A DNA stretch of 64,000 bases from Antitrichia curtipendula (taxonomy: Eukaryota > Streptophyta > Bryopsida > Hypnales > Leucodontaceae), in assembly GCA_951230915.1 (NCBI GenBank), contig OX579637.1:25110001-25174000 (forward strand), in the 5' to 3' direction. Below, in pieces: positions 44,951 to 56,113 of the stretch; position 1 is the first letter of the stretch; every line of letters starts with the position of its first letter. Below the pieces are notes generated by a model. It saw only the letters and a list, made by a program, of their open reading frames with translations, made no database searches and was not told the DNA's origin. The position numbers and the translations under genes are program-made.

Positions 44951-45205
44951 CTATTTTGCATCATCGCTGCTTTTTGCGAAAATATGAGAAGCACCCTCTT
45001 GTTCCTTAAGTCTTTGACTTGCTCTACAAGTTTGAGGACCATCCAACCTAGAGCATGTGCCCCCTCCTGATCGGACTTCCATGTCTATAGTAATGATATG
45101 TCGTTTGGTTTCTGGAGAATAGTCATCTTTGTCTTCAATCTTCCGTTTATTCTTCCTTGTGGAAGACAAATCTACTTCCTCTGCCTTTAACGCTCTCAAT
45201 GCCAA
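44951..45205 (-). pseudogene. Charged coding fragment, unrecognised
   Basis: An 84-codon frame, LRALKAEEVDLSSTRKNKRK followed by IEDKDDYSPETKRH and TCRASQRLKEQEG, ending at 44951. The strong charged composition and lack of low-complexity sequence suggest real coding sequence, such as the 3' end of a transposon gene. The frame starts next to the GC-rich array at 45230 and no domain is recognisable. Confidence 0.3.
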
Positions 45206-45224
45206 AAAGCTCTCCGGTTCGCCC

Positions 45225-45470
45225 GTTTATTAGAGGTCTCGCCCGTCCGATGTGGTCAACACTAAACTGACTTTCTGCCATTGAAAAAATAGGTGATGTG
45301 GCTGCCACTTTGACGCCACTTGGCTGCCAAATAGGATCCAGGGCGCAAACGTCACCGTTAGGAGCGCGGACAAAAGCCGAGGCAGGGACGATACTATGTC
45401 GGCGTGCAGATGTCAGACAAGGCGCGGACGGAAGTAGTTGGGGCGCTGACGTTTTTTGCTAGAACAATCT
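45225..45470. repeat. GGCGCGGACG-type array, left of kinase gene
   Basis: Words cgcccgtccgatg, gcgcaaacgtcaccg, agcgcggacaaaagcc and ggcgcggacggaag, i.e. the complement of the GTCCGCGCCC family found at 48170-48420, 54510-54620, 55725-55860 and 60000-60180. It lies downstream of the kinase gene. Confidence 0.6.
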
Positions 45471-46518
45471 TACCATTGGAATTAAAGAATTTTCATTCCA
45501 TATAAAAAATATTAATATTTTAGATTTTCCTACTATCTCCTACCTATTTCTACTTAACAATTCTTTTAATAATGAAAATGAAGCTTTTTTGAATTTTCTT
45601 TTTTTTGCTAGACTCTCAATTTAATTTTTCATTGTAAAGATTTAAAGCTCAAAACTTATTAGTGCAAAAATTTAGAGTTTAAAATGTTCAAAGTCACAAC
45701 ATCTAGTCACACAATGTACTGAAAAACTAATTTTTGGTAAATTTAAAAGTAAAGAGGACAAACCTTGCTCCGTGGACCCGTATAATTTTCCTTGTAGGCA
45801 AATGAATTTAATTCATTCGCCATTAACGAGTACTAAAAGGGCCCTTGTTCAGTTGAACCATATTTTTTTCTATTGTAGGCAAAAAGATAATAATTCCTTC
45901 TGAATTTATAAGCAACAAGTAATAACTTCTAACAAGGGATGACCCTTGTTCATGCGAACCACATTTTTTTAAATTAGACACAAATTCAAGTAGTTTTATT
46001 GGAAATGAAAGGGGGCCCTTATTCAATCAAACCATTTTTTTTCCATTGTGAATTTCAAAGTAAAGGTAAGGGGGCCCTTGTTGGCTTGCTCACTCACTCA
46101 CTCACTCACTTAGACCCGCTTTTTGTCGGAAGCTTGGTGAATTAAAACAATTAGGAATTCACTTCATTTTCATATTGAAAAGTATTATATATTTCAAAGT
46201 CATTCCTTCCTGCATCTTACAAGCTACGGGCTACGGTTCTTTCAAAATTTTAAGGTGCCCACAACATCTACCATATGCCCATGCTCTTTTGCATTCAAAA
46301 TTGTTTGCTTACTCAACATTCATAAATTCAAAAAAGTCATACAAGTGCTATGATGGGAGAAAGACCAAATTCTATATCACAAAATTTTTACCATACATTT
46401 GTGTCTTTATGTATGAAAGGTGTAGCAATTGCGAAATACGTATGCTTGATACTCTTCTAAATACAAAAGTGTGGGCTTTCTATAAAACTGCCACATACTA
46501 AACCTGAAAAAGTACAAA
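45471..46518. other. Intergenic tract
   Basis: No gene. A dispersed word (gggcccttgttca/agggcccttattcaa, with aaaccatttttt) recurs at about 45838, 45945, 46015 and 46070. A (CACT)n microsatellite is at about 46089-46111. Confidence 0.55.
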
Positions 46519-48105
46519 CTATATACAATAACAACAATCAAGCATAGTCCAACAGTGAGGTGCCTTCCTCAAAGTGTCTAGAACATCAGGCACAGACGCC
46601 CTTTTGCCTACATCTACTTTCTAGAGGCTCAACAGCTTAGTCTTCAAATACTGATACTACTTTGTTTTTTTGGTCGTAAAATACTTAAGAAAAACATTCT
46701 TCTTTCCAAATTTGATATGCTATCTACCCCGTTGCATATGCATCAGCAGCCATGGAATACACCTTCTTTTTTTGCATGACTTCAAGCAAGGTCTCTGACC
46801 CCTTCTCTCTGTACACGTAGAACAATTCAGGGTTGCATGTTTTCGTTGATTTTTCTTCCGTTCGAGCTCCTCTATGGTTCGATAACCATACCTTGATGGT
46901 TCCTTCTCTACAACTCGACCAGATAGCCCCTAGTCGCAAATCCCTATGTACACTGTGTTCTCTTTCCATTCATCAAAATGGAGCAAAACGTTGGATGGAG
47001 TAATGTCATTGTGTAAATATTGTGCTTCATGGCATTTTTCCACTGTGACAAGCAATGATAAAGCCAAATTCACAAAAATTTTGCGATAAGTTGCAACCCA
47101 ACCGAGTTCTTCTTGCGTCAAACTTGTATCATATTGTCTTGTGATGTTATCCACCTCCAATGATTCGCTCACTTTTGAGTTGTACTTGACTAAAAAAGAA
47201 ATTAAAGAGCCTCCATTCCACCATAGCGTATAGCCTTCCATTGTTTTGGGATGGATGTACGCAAGTCTTATGATATCCAGATGTATCACTGGACACCCTC
47301 CCGCCTCATTCACAATATCTTGGCACTTTTCTTTCTCATTTGAGGTCTTCAAAGTTTTTCCGGCGCAGCAAATCCAACTGGGAATGCTTTGCAGTCTTGT
47401 CAGCACCACCTTCCTCACGGTCCCATATGATCCAGTCGCGGTCTGATTTGGCATGGGATTCACTTTCATGCAACTTTCCAACCACTTGAATGTTTCTCTA
47501 ACGCAATGAGCTCGTATTTGGTCTTCAAGCGTTGCTTTCCATGGTGCTTGTTTCTTTCTACAGGAAGAAGAATATTGTTGGGAGAACTTTTGAATTTGGA
47601 TCAATCTCAAAGCAAACTCCTTGTCATGCGTGTCCCAGTCACTACCATCCTCCTTCTTCTTTGTGTGATAACACCAATTTGCCACAATATTGGTGGTCAA
47701 CTACGACACTTGTTTATCCAACCACTCAAAGTGCAACCAGTAATCCAGATAATTGTTGAATCGCTCTGATGTTCTAAATTTGGTCTCCAACTCTCGCCGC
47801 ACTTCACTAGTCAAGTTGTGGTATCTTTCTTTGTTGTAGTTCACGTATTCTCTGGACATCATTCCAGAGCTTCGTCGTTTGTAAAAGATTATCGCTATTG
47901 CTCTAGTCTTGAACACATATTTATGGGGGGGCATGTCTGGATTCGGTAAATTTTTGCACTTCGACCTGCCAGATGATGAGGGATTGGATGACCTTGAAGC
48001 CACTAATCCATTCGATGCTAGAGGTACCGCCTCAAAATTTGCATCCAAGTCTTCAAATACCGACCTAATGGAGTGACCTAATGACTAACCTCCTTCTCTT
48101 GCCAT
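46519..48105 (-). pseudogene. Protein kinase gene, cargo of a transposon, multiply broken
   Basis: Eukaryotic protein kinase fold. From the ATG at 48105 (MAREGG) there is a Ser-rich N-terminal region and a helical domain (EVRRELETKFRTSERFNNYL). Kinase motifs: GSYGTVRKV (G-loop), CAGKTLK (Lys), LHNDITPSNVLL (catalytic loop, HND for HRD), CD-stop-GLSGR (DFG position), NPELFYV (APE), AADAYATG-stop-IAYQIW (subdomain IX) and VDVGKRASVPDVLDTL (XI), ending at a TAG (46519-46521). In-frame TAGs lie at 48085, 47701, 46930, 46724 and 46621 (lowest coordinate of each). A frameshift sits in an A-run near 46855, and another is implied before 46623. The TAG at 46930 replaces one residue of the DFG-equivalent motif, most likely Trp. 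It diverges from the RING gene. Confidence 0.7.
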
Positions 48106-48169
48106 TGTACAATCTTTTAGAACCACCAAAACTCTGAAAAAAATTAAAAAAACCAAGTGCTATATGTGG

Positions 48170-48440
48170 GCCAAGCCCGATCACCCACCAAACTCACGTC
48201 CAAAGGTCGCTTTCGCAAACAAAGGTATGAGGCGTAGGGCGTGGACTTGGCAAAGATAAATGGGGGACCTATTGCAGTTTTATAGTCCCACGTCCGCACC
48301 CTGACGATGCTAGGGCGTGGACATCCCCGCCCCAGCTCGGGGAATGCGTGCCTGCCTCGACGTCGTTCGCGCCTTGGCTCAGAAAATTCTGAACTCTATA
48401 AAGGCGTCCCCGCCCCATTCGTCTCTACCCTGCATATTCT
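48170..48440. promoter_or_regulatory. Shared divergent promoter with GC array and TATA box
   Basis: The only sequence between the kinase start (48105, minus) and the RING start (48530, plus). It is rich in GTCCGCACCCTGACG, GGCGTGGACATCCCCGCCCC and GTCGTTCGCGCCTTGG words. A TATA box for the plus gene is at 48397-48403 (tctataaaggcg), 127 bp before its ATG. A minus-strand TATA box was not identified. The same array + TATAAAGGC arrangement occurs before the hAT gene at 56114 and before the gene at 61663. Confidence 0.6.
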
Positions 48441-48529
48441 AGATCTTCCACCTCTTCATTGAGCTGGTCGTTGGCATTGTGTAGGGTGACTTATTTTGAC
48501 ATACCGACTTTTTGCCTTCTTTCTTCACG

Positions 48530-50874
48530 ATGGCGACACCACCGAGTACTAACAAAGAAAAAAGAGACGTGAGCCGAGAAAGATACATCCAAAGAGATTA
48601 CACGTACTTTGAAATCCCAACAAACTTGCATTTAGGGGTTGGAATGAAGGACCTGACCCATGGAGTATTGAGACTTGCACCACTTACATCGAATGGTGCC
48701 ACATTGACAAGGCCTTCCCGGAAGAGCGGCACAACCATCACTGCTAGTTTCATAAAGCAAACTTGAAATACTGCATCGATGAGGCCTTCAAACAACGACG
48801 CATTGAAATATATCAGGTGTTGTACAACGTGCCTAATGCAAGAAGGAATGAAGTCCATCTTTTCATTGCACGAGGTGTGCATGCGAAGGTCAAATTGATC
48901 AAGCGGGTGGATTGGTCCACCTTGAAGAACACGCCATCTAAGATAAAAATACCGACACCATCCAATAAAATAATTGCAAGGGGGGTTATGAGGTATCCTG
49001 GAGGAGGGCTGGGTAGGTTCAACATACATATTGAGCCGTCCGACACTTATGAGACAGCAGACTCTACAACGGACAATGACTCTGATGGGACTCATAAATC
49101 AAAGGTATTAACCCATAGAGGAGAACAACGTACAAAGAGGTGGAGGGCTCAGCGTGCAGTTTGTGGAGAACCTCCGAAGCAAGATGCTTATGTGCAATTC
49201 CATGGCCCTGAGAAACTAGTGGTTGGAGTTCTTGCGGGGTAGGTCCAAGCGCCTGATGAACCAATTATTGGAATTGTTGATGTCATGACTGCTGCAGAAG
49301 ATATACAGAGCTTGAGGATGCAATTACAATATACAGGTGTTGAAATGCATGCTCTGTATGAAGATGTGGGCAACTTTGGGAAGAAATCAGGCGCAAAGAC
49401 GAAGTAATTGCTCAACAAGCACGTGAGATAGAGGAGCTTCGGCAATCTCTACAAGCACCACATATGATGAACAAAGGTCAGGATCCACGAGGACATGCAC
49501 AAGGACCTCCTCGCAATTCTTAGATTCCGGTGCAAAATGTGCACGATGCTGCTACCATGTCTACAGAAGAAGATTCATTGGCCTTTTCCAAACTTCCCAC
49601 AACCGCCAAATTACCAATGCAAACTGAAGTTGAAAGCATGGTTATGGACAATAGCTCTGAGCTGAATGACTTGCAAGCGGAAAACCAAAAATTAAAAAGT
49701 CGTTTGCATGCCTTGGTGGAGCAATACTACCAATGGAAGTTGGCATGCGTGTTCACCGTTGACAAAACCCGACAATTGGTAGCTGAATTTAAAAAAATGG
49801 ACCAGAGCTACAGTCAGCACAATCAAGAAAGGGTGTTTGGCTTGACTTCATGGGCCCTTGAGGATGATCATTTCACTCCCAACATGGAAACCATCGAGCT
49901 TGATTGTGGAAAAACAATCATTGATTGGTCCCAAGAAAGGTGGGATTACAAAAATCAGTTTGGATCAAAATTCAACTACAAAGGGGAGCCGTTGTTGGAG
50001 TGGCCAAATCCTTTAAGTTTTGTGCATGATGGAACCGTATGCCCCATTTGTATGAATTCATTTGACCCTGAAGGTGGAATGCACTTGGGCATGTGCAACC
50101 AATTATACCACCCATTTTGCCTCATTAGTTCCATGATTATTTGTTGTCAATGCGCATTGTGCAAGGCTCCTTTCCACAAGCGCTTGTACAAATTGTTTGG
50201 CTTGATCCAATATATGCCACCACATTGGGAATTCCATATCTTAAATGCCCCTGATCACTATAATATGTGGGGAACAGACTTGGTGTAGAGCTGGAAATTA
50301 CAAATGACATTGTTGGACAAGACATAGGTCGGTGTTGAAATTGGTTGGGAGAGTGACCCAGATCAAATTGTCCAAGTCTACACCACTTGATTCCAATGAA
50401 AGACAGGCAGAGCCAAGGACGACAGAATTTTTCTTCCAATGCTTCAGTGGACATTGGGACGAGGTTGGAAAGAAGTTTCAATTTGGACCTCATCCTAGGC
50501 GTTGGTTGTGGGGCGTTGATGGAGTCCGTGTCACTGATGACAATGCGGTTGGAATTGGGGAGGACCTTGACATGCCCACTCCGGCGGAGCTTGCTCAATT
50601 ATTAGAATCTGAGTGGAGGGAAACTTTCAGAAACGAAGGGCTGGATTTCTTCCTTCAGCAGTATAGCCCGGATACACGTTGAGCGCTAGAGAGCCTCAAG
50701 CAATCGCAAATTATGAGGGCCATTTTGGAAGAAGACGGACCAGTGAGGAGAACTCGGTCTGCGGTTCGTAGACTTCAAGTAGGCTCCGTTGAAGATTTTC
50801 CCATGCGGCACGACACACACGATGATGAGGCTGGACCCAGTGGCACTGCAAATAGTCCAATGAACATCGACTGA
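48530..50874 (+). pseudogene. RING-finger protein gene, cargo of a transposon, multiply broken
   Basis: From the ATG at 48530 (MATPPSTNKEKRDVSRERYI) the N-terminal part continues DYTYFEIPTNLHLGVG, then frameshifts to DPWSIETCTTYIEWCHIDKA. It ends in LIKRVDWST, a domain shared with the gene at 60204-61663. Next is RYPGGGLGRFNIHI, then coiled coils (EEIRRKDEVIAQQAREIEEL; ELNDLQAENQKLKSRLHALV). The RING-like finger is CPICMNSF...GMCNQLYHPFC...CALCKAPF (50040-50180): C-x2-C, C-x4-H-x2-C, C-x2-C, typical of E3 ubiquitin ligases. The C-terminus runs through WLWGVDGVRVT and QLLESEWRETFRNEG to MNID at 50874. In-frame stops: TAG at 48745, 49240, 49521, 50286 and 50325, and TGA at 50680. Frameshifts lie near 48635, 49375 and 50390. 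Confidence 0.7.
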
Positions 50875-53800
50875 GTGCATTTTCTAGTGTATAATTACTA
50901 AGTAGCTAATCATACACTTAGGCACTTACCATTATCGATGCGTATAGAATTGCTACTTCGGTAGTTTGGTTTCTTAAATAGTATTAGACAAAGACTTATG
51001 GATATGCATATATTCTCATAGAAAACGCGCTATATGCTTTTCCAATTTTGTAGTACATGATGCATATGAAATACATATATTGATTAATGATTATTGAATT
51101 GTTGAATTCCTTAGCATGATGCATGTATAATTCCTTGACTAAAAACTTCTTCAGTATAAGTTTATAAACTTATTATACTTTATGATTATCAACATTTCAA
51201 TGTGAGAAGTATTTTAACTATTTTAAAAAAAAATTACAAAATGTAGTGTAATAGAAAAAAGGAAGCAGACATAATTTTTTTTACATGAACAGAATAGTAG
51301 GGATGCAAAATATATATTCTTGGACATCCCTAATCATTAGTTCGCATAAACAAAGTGGTTACAGCCCAAAAAACAATTCAAATTTGGATTTTAAGGAAGT
51401 TCTAGAATTAAAATTTTAATTTGGTGCAATTAACCCCTAAGATAAGAGGCTCAAAAAGCGACCATCTAAGTGTTGATCTGCCTTTTTTATATATCTCCTC
51501 AGATGGAAGTATCTTTAGTTTATTTTTCAATCAAATAAAAATAGATGAAGAATCTAACTCAAGTTGTTTCATATTTTTTGAAGCATTATTGAATTAGTTA
51601 CGAATTTTTGAACACAATATGCTGTAGGTCCCTATTTGTGAACATAGGCCCTCAGAAACCCATCCATGCCTAGTTTGAAAAAAATCAGGCCTTGTTCGAA
51701 AACTAGCATTGCAACATGTACAAAGCAATTGAAATGGTTTCTAAAAGCAGCCCTTTCTAAATCTGAAATGAATGCTTGATTTAATCATTATTTCAAATTT
51801 TTCAATGCTTGTAAGAAGGTAGTTGAACAACAAACTCTAATTTTGAATTAAATTAGTAGACACCTAACCACTTGATTAGGAATGAACCCCATGTGGCTGT
51901 CTGGCTGGTACAACCACTTTTGAGTGTATTGTGAAACAGATGTCACAATGCACTCAAGAAAAAAAAAAATTGATTTTTTTTTCAATCCCCCTTGTTGAGC
52001 TCAATTAAATAAAAATTTATTTAATTAATAATTAATTTAATTATTAAGTTTTCAACCCCCCCACTTTATAAATTTCAGGGGAGGGTGGGGTGACAATTGA
52101 TATGGGACAAATCCCATGGTATTTCATATCCGTATATTTGTATGTATCCGTATCCGAATCTGTATAATACATATCATATCATGTATCCCGTACCGTATCC
52201 CGTATTCATATCAGTATTCGTACTAGTATCCGTATCCATGTCAATATCCGTATTTGTACTTTTTAATTTTTTAATATCAACGGTGTGGGAGAGGGAAGGG
52301 GTTTTTTTGTTTTTTTTTAATCGACGGCTCTCATTTTTTAGCACAGTGAGGGGGGTTGGTATGAACACACACAACTCAGCCAGCCTCTTTTCACCGGATT
52401 GAACTCCATGTGGCTCTTAAACCATCCATTGAAGAAATTAAAACAAATCTCATCAACCTCCATTGTAATTCACATTTCCATTTTCCACAATTCACATGTC
52501 CATTTCAGAGCCCCTACTGGATGGTTGAAAATGCTTGGGCTGTTTTAGAGCCCTCTTCCATAAAGGTTTCTGACTATGTTTTCAACAAAATCGCTCCAAA
52601 ACTGCCATTTCTAGTACAAGTACCAAGTTTTGGAGAAAAAAACATTTTTGGGCACATGTAACCATAGGATCTTGTAGTCAACTAGTTTGAGAAGATGGGG
52701 AAAAAATTTCAGAAATTTCTGCCTTATAGATTGCAAGATATAGGCGTCTAAAGTGACAAAAATCCCATTTTTTTCCATGTGAAAATCCGGGCAGCTGCAC
52801 TTCACATGGTCACAATTATATGAAAAAATGTCCAAAATGGTGGTGCTTTATTGGATTCATTCTTCAAGGCAAGTTGGCTACATGCTTCAAAAAATTTAGA
52901 TCACTTCGAACTCTACATCATATAGGAAAAAATTTGTAAGTAGAAAGAAGTAGAGAATGATTCAAAACACTAAATTGGTAACAATTTAGTTATAGAATTG
53001 AAAAATGTCAATCCCAATGGTTGCAATGTTATAATAAACTATCCACACCTAAATTTTTTATTTTTTTCCAAAAATATTGAAAATTGAGTTAAATGAAGGA
53101 CTTCAAAGTTTATTTTAGAGTGGAGATTCCTTAACTCACCGCTAATTCCCTTCAACTAAAACTCCTCATAACTTTCATCTCATTTTTTTATTTTTCTTGA
53201 AAGTGATTTAAAAAAAAGTTTTAATTGTTGTTTTGGTTGCCCGCCGAGCAATGAAAACTACAAATCATATAAAAAAATTTTAAGCGTATAGTGAAAAGTT
53301 ATGAAAACTGTTGGGCCTTAAAGCTACTCCTTGGAAAAATGTTTTGTTAAACTTCCAAATAAAAAAAATAAAAATTCCATTTGTAGTGAGCAGCCCAAAC
53401 TAACTATGTTGCCAACAAACGATGTTTGGTCCTTTAGGGATTAAGACTTAAGAATACAAAAATAGTTGGACTGATTCCAAATCTTTTGGAATCTTCCAAA
53501 CATTATGCTAATGTTCTATTGTTCAGTTCCAAACATTATGCTATTAGCTATCAATTATTAAATTTTAAAAGAATTGTATATACAAATTAAATTTTTTTTG
53601 GTATGATTCAATTCGGTTAATTCTGGCTTTCTAGTCCTTCTGTTTCCAAATTTGTATAAATTCTAGAGAATTTTTTATTTCTCATTTTAAAAAATAAAAA
53701 AATACTGCATTTGCCTTAGATTCCAAAACATTTTTTTCCCAAGGGGATAAAAGCATCATTCATCTTCTTATAATTTTTCATCTCCAAAAGCTGCATTTTT

Positions 53801-54233
53801 TGCCTCCATAATTAAGCATCAATAATTGTTAAAATCTTAAAATGCAATGGTTAATATCTTTTATAATTAATTCCACACATCCTACTATTCTAAACATAGT
53901 AGTCTTCTTTTTGGTACGCTTCTATTAAAAATTTCAAATACATCCCATACACAAATGAACCTTTGAAGTAGAATACAAAAATATTAACTTGTATTTGAAG
54001 GGATTTCCAAATCCTTATAACCCGTACTTCAACTTGAAGCCCTTGAAGTACAAGCACATAGCATTTAGCTTGTATTTGATTTGAAGTCTATATACTTAAA
54101 ACAACAATTTACCAACACCATAAATCCTTCAACACTTGAATTAAAAAAAAATATGTACCTTATCTTTTGTTATAAATCCAAAAACCTCTAGCGTCTACTT
54201 TAAAAAAAAATTTAATTGAATCGAGCAAGTCCA
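50875..54233. other. Gene-poor AT-rich tract with a pentamer/hexamer-rich patch
   Basis: No coding region supported. A degenerate array of GTATCCGTATCC / ATATCAGTATTCG words occupies about 52130-52260; the 101-codon ORF there is repeat-derived. The 52590-52760 segment is related to 39660-39850. Confidence 0.55.
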
Positions 54234-54540
54234 TTTTCATTTTCTGAAATTTCTTTTTGCGGGGTGGGTCCTAGTTCGCAAGTGCATGTTGAAGGCATGA
54301 AGGAGAGGTCCGGGCCCAAGAAGGGAGCAACATGCTTTCACACATGATCTTTGAACTCAAAAAGTAATTGGACCCTTTAATGCAACCATTGACTTGAAGA
54401 TATTCCCCAGAAATCAAATTAAAGGCTGGCTGCATTAATAGGTTCCCCCTCTCCATGGAAAAGAAGAATCCCATGACCAAGTTCAACTTCTATTTCAACT
54501 TCCTTCCATACTGTGGCTGAGGAGTGGGATGTCCGCGCCC
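54234..54540 (+). repeat. ~305-bp direct repeat, copy 1
   Basis: About 85-90% identical by eye to 55437-55741, in the same orientation, 1.2 kb away. Both end in gtggctgaggagtggga immediately before GTCCGCGCCC words. The 71-codon minus-strand ORFs in both copies are homologous but look noncoding. Confidence 0.8.
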
Positions 54541-54625
54541 TGTCCAGGCGTCCGCGCCCCTCCGTGATGTCCGTGCCCTAACATCCACGCCCTGACCAGA
54601 CGTTTGCACCTTGAACTGGGTGTAT
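54510..54625 (+). repeat. GTCCGCGCCC array fragment
   Basis: Words gtccgcgccctgtccaggcgtccgcgcccctccgtgatgtccgtgccc and acatccacgccctgacc. Same family as the arrays around the hAT gene. No transposase is attached on this side, so it is an isolated element end or duplicated tip. Confidence 0.65.
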
Positions 54626-55436
54626 GTGAGGAAACGTATCCAAGTAACAGACTTGAAATCCCTTCAAGCCAAGTTCGAACTCCCTTCAAGAAAAGTTTGA
54701 ACTCCCTCCAAGCCAAATTTGAACTCTCTCCATGACAAACTTGAACACGCAAACTCACAAACTTGAACACAAAAATACCTTAAGTAATACTTCATTGCAA
54801 TCCTAAACACTCTAGTAGCCCCTTACCCAAAAAAAATGTTGAAGGGGAATTCTACAAAAATCTTAGTAAGTATTTCATTTCTAGGATCATCCCATTGCAC
54901 AAATTAAATTTTCAAGTTGAATGATTGAATTCCAAAATAACATGACTAGTATTTAATTTCAATCCCCAAGACCCAAACTGGTTTGGTATCCCCATTACAA
55001 AAATATATTGTTGAACTTGAATTCCAAAATAACTTAAGTGGTATTTGATTTCTATCCCAAACCCTTCTAGGATCACCATTCTAAAAATACATCGTTGAAG
55101 TTTTGAAGACCCATATCCTTGTAGCCTCTTTGTACAAAAACAAATCCCTCTAATACATTTCAATGCATTATAATTTTAATTTGATTTCAATCCAAAACCT
55201 TGTAGCTATTTATTTCCAAAATAAAGCCTTCAACAAAAAGCCAAAAAAGTATAAGTTGGTTATGATTTGATTTGTATAACTCCAAACCCTAAATCCCAAA
55301 TAGGTTCTAATTAGAAGAATAAAAAATGAATCCTTAAAATTGAATATGAATAAATATGTACCTTGTCTTTCATCAGGACTCCAAACCCTTTGGAATTCTA
55401 CTCACACAAATTTTATCCTTCTTGTTTGGAAGTTCA
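54626..55436. other. AT-rich spacer between duplicated ends
   Basis: No gene. A short degenerate tandem of gaactcccttcaagccaagttt-like words lies at about 54658-54750. Confidence 0.5.
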
Positions 55437-55741
55437 TTTTCATTTTCAAAGTTATTATTCTTTGGGTGAGTCCTAGTATGCAAGTGCATGGTGAAGGCAT
55501 AAAAGGGGGTTCTGGGCCCAAGAAGGGAGCAGCATGCTTCCACACATGATCTTTGAACTCAAAAAGTAGTTAGACCCCTTAATGTAGCCATTGACTTGAA
55601 GATATTTCCCTGAAATCAAATTAAAGGCTGGCTGCATTACTGGGTTCCCCCTCTTCATGGAAAAGAAGAATCCCATGACCAAGTTCAACTTCTATTTCAA
55701 CTTCCTCCCATATTGTGGCTGAGGAGTGGGACGTCCGCGCC
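55437..55741 (+). repeat. ~305-bp direct repeat, copy 2
   Basis: See 54234-54540. This copy directly adjoins the promoter and array of the hAT gene at 56114. Confidence 0.8.
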
Positions 55742-55875
55742 CTTGCGTCGGCGCTATGTCATGCCGTCCATGCCCTGATAAAAAAAAGCATGACGTTTTT
55801 CACCAAAACTGCCCTTCTCTAACGTCCCCGCCCCTGCAAAATCCGTTTGCGCCCCTACACTCCCAGGATATAAAG
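55725..55875 (+). promoter_or_regulatory. GTCCGCGCCC array and TATA box of hAT gene
   Basis: Array words gacgtccgcgcccttgcgtcggcgct, gccgtccatgccctga and aacgtccccgcccctgc lead to a TATA box at 55869-55875 (ggatataaaggcaatcc). It lies 239 bp upstream of the likely ATG at 56114. Confidence 0.6.
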
Positions 55876-56113
55876 GCAATCCCACTGTTGTGACTTCCCT
55901 AAATTTGTCAACTTGGCCTCATATCTTGGACTTCAATTCAATTTGTGCTCCTTGTGAGTCTACTTGGGTGGCAAATGGCCTTGGTTTGCTGCAGGTGATG
56001 TAAAAATCAGTTCAAGCAGTGGATTGGCACTAACTATTATTTTGTCCTTTTGATTTGGTGTAACAGCCTCTTCTACGTCCTAGAAGAACACATTTCCAGT
56101 CGTCGTGAACGCA

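Noticed and set aside
52097..52402. 101-codon ORF rich in Val/Ser/Tyr
   Set aside because: Derived from the GTATCC-type degenerate array.
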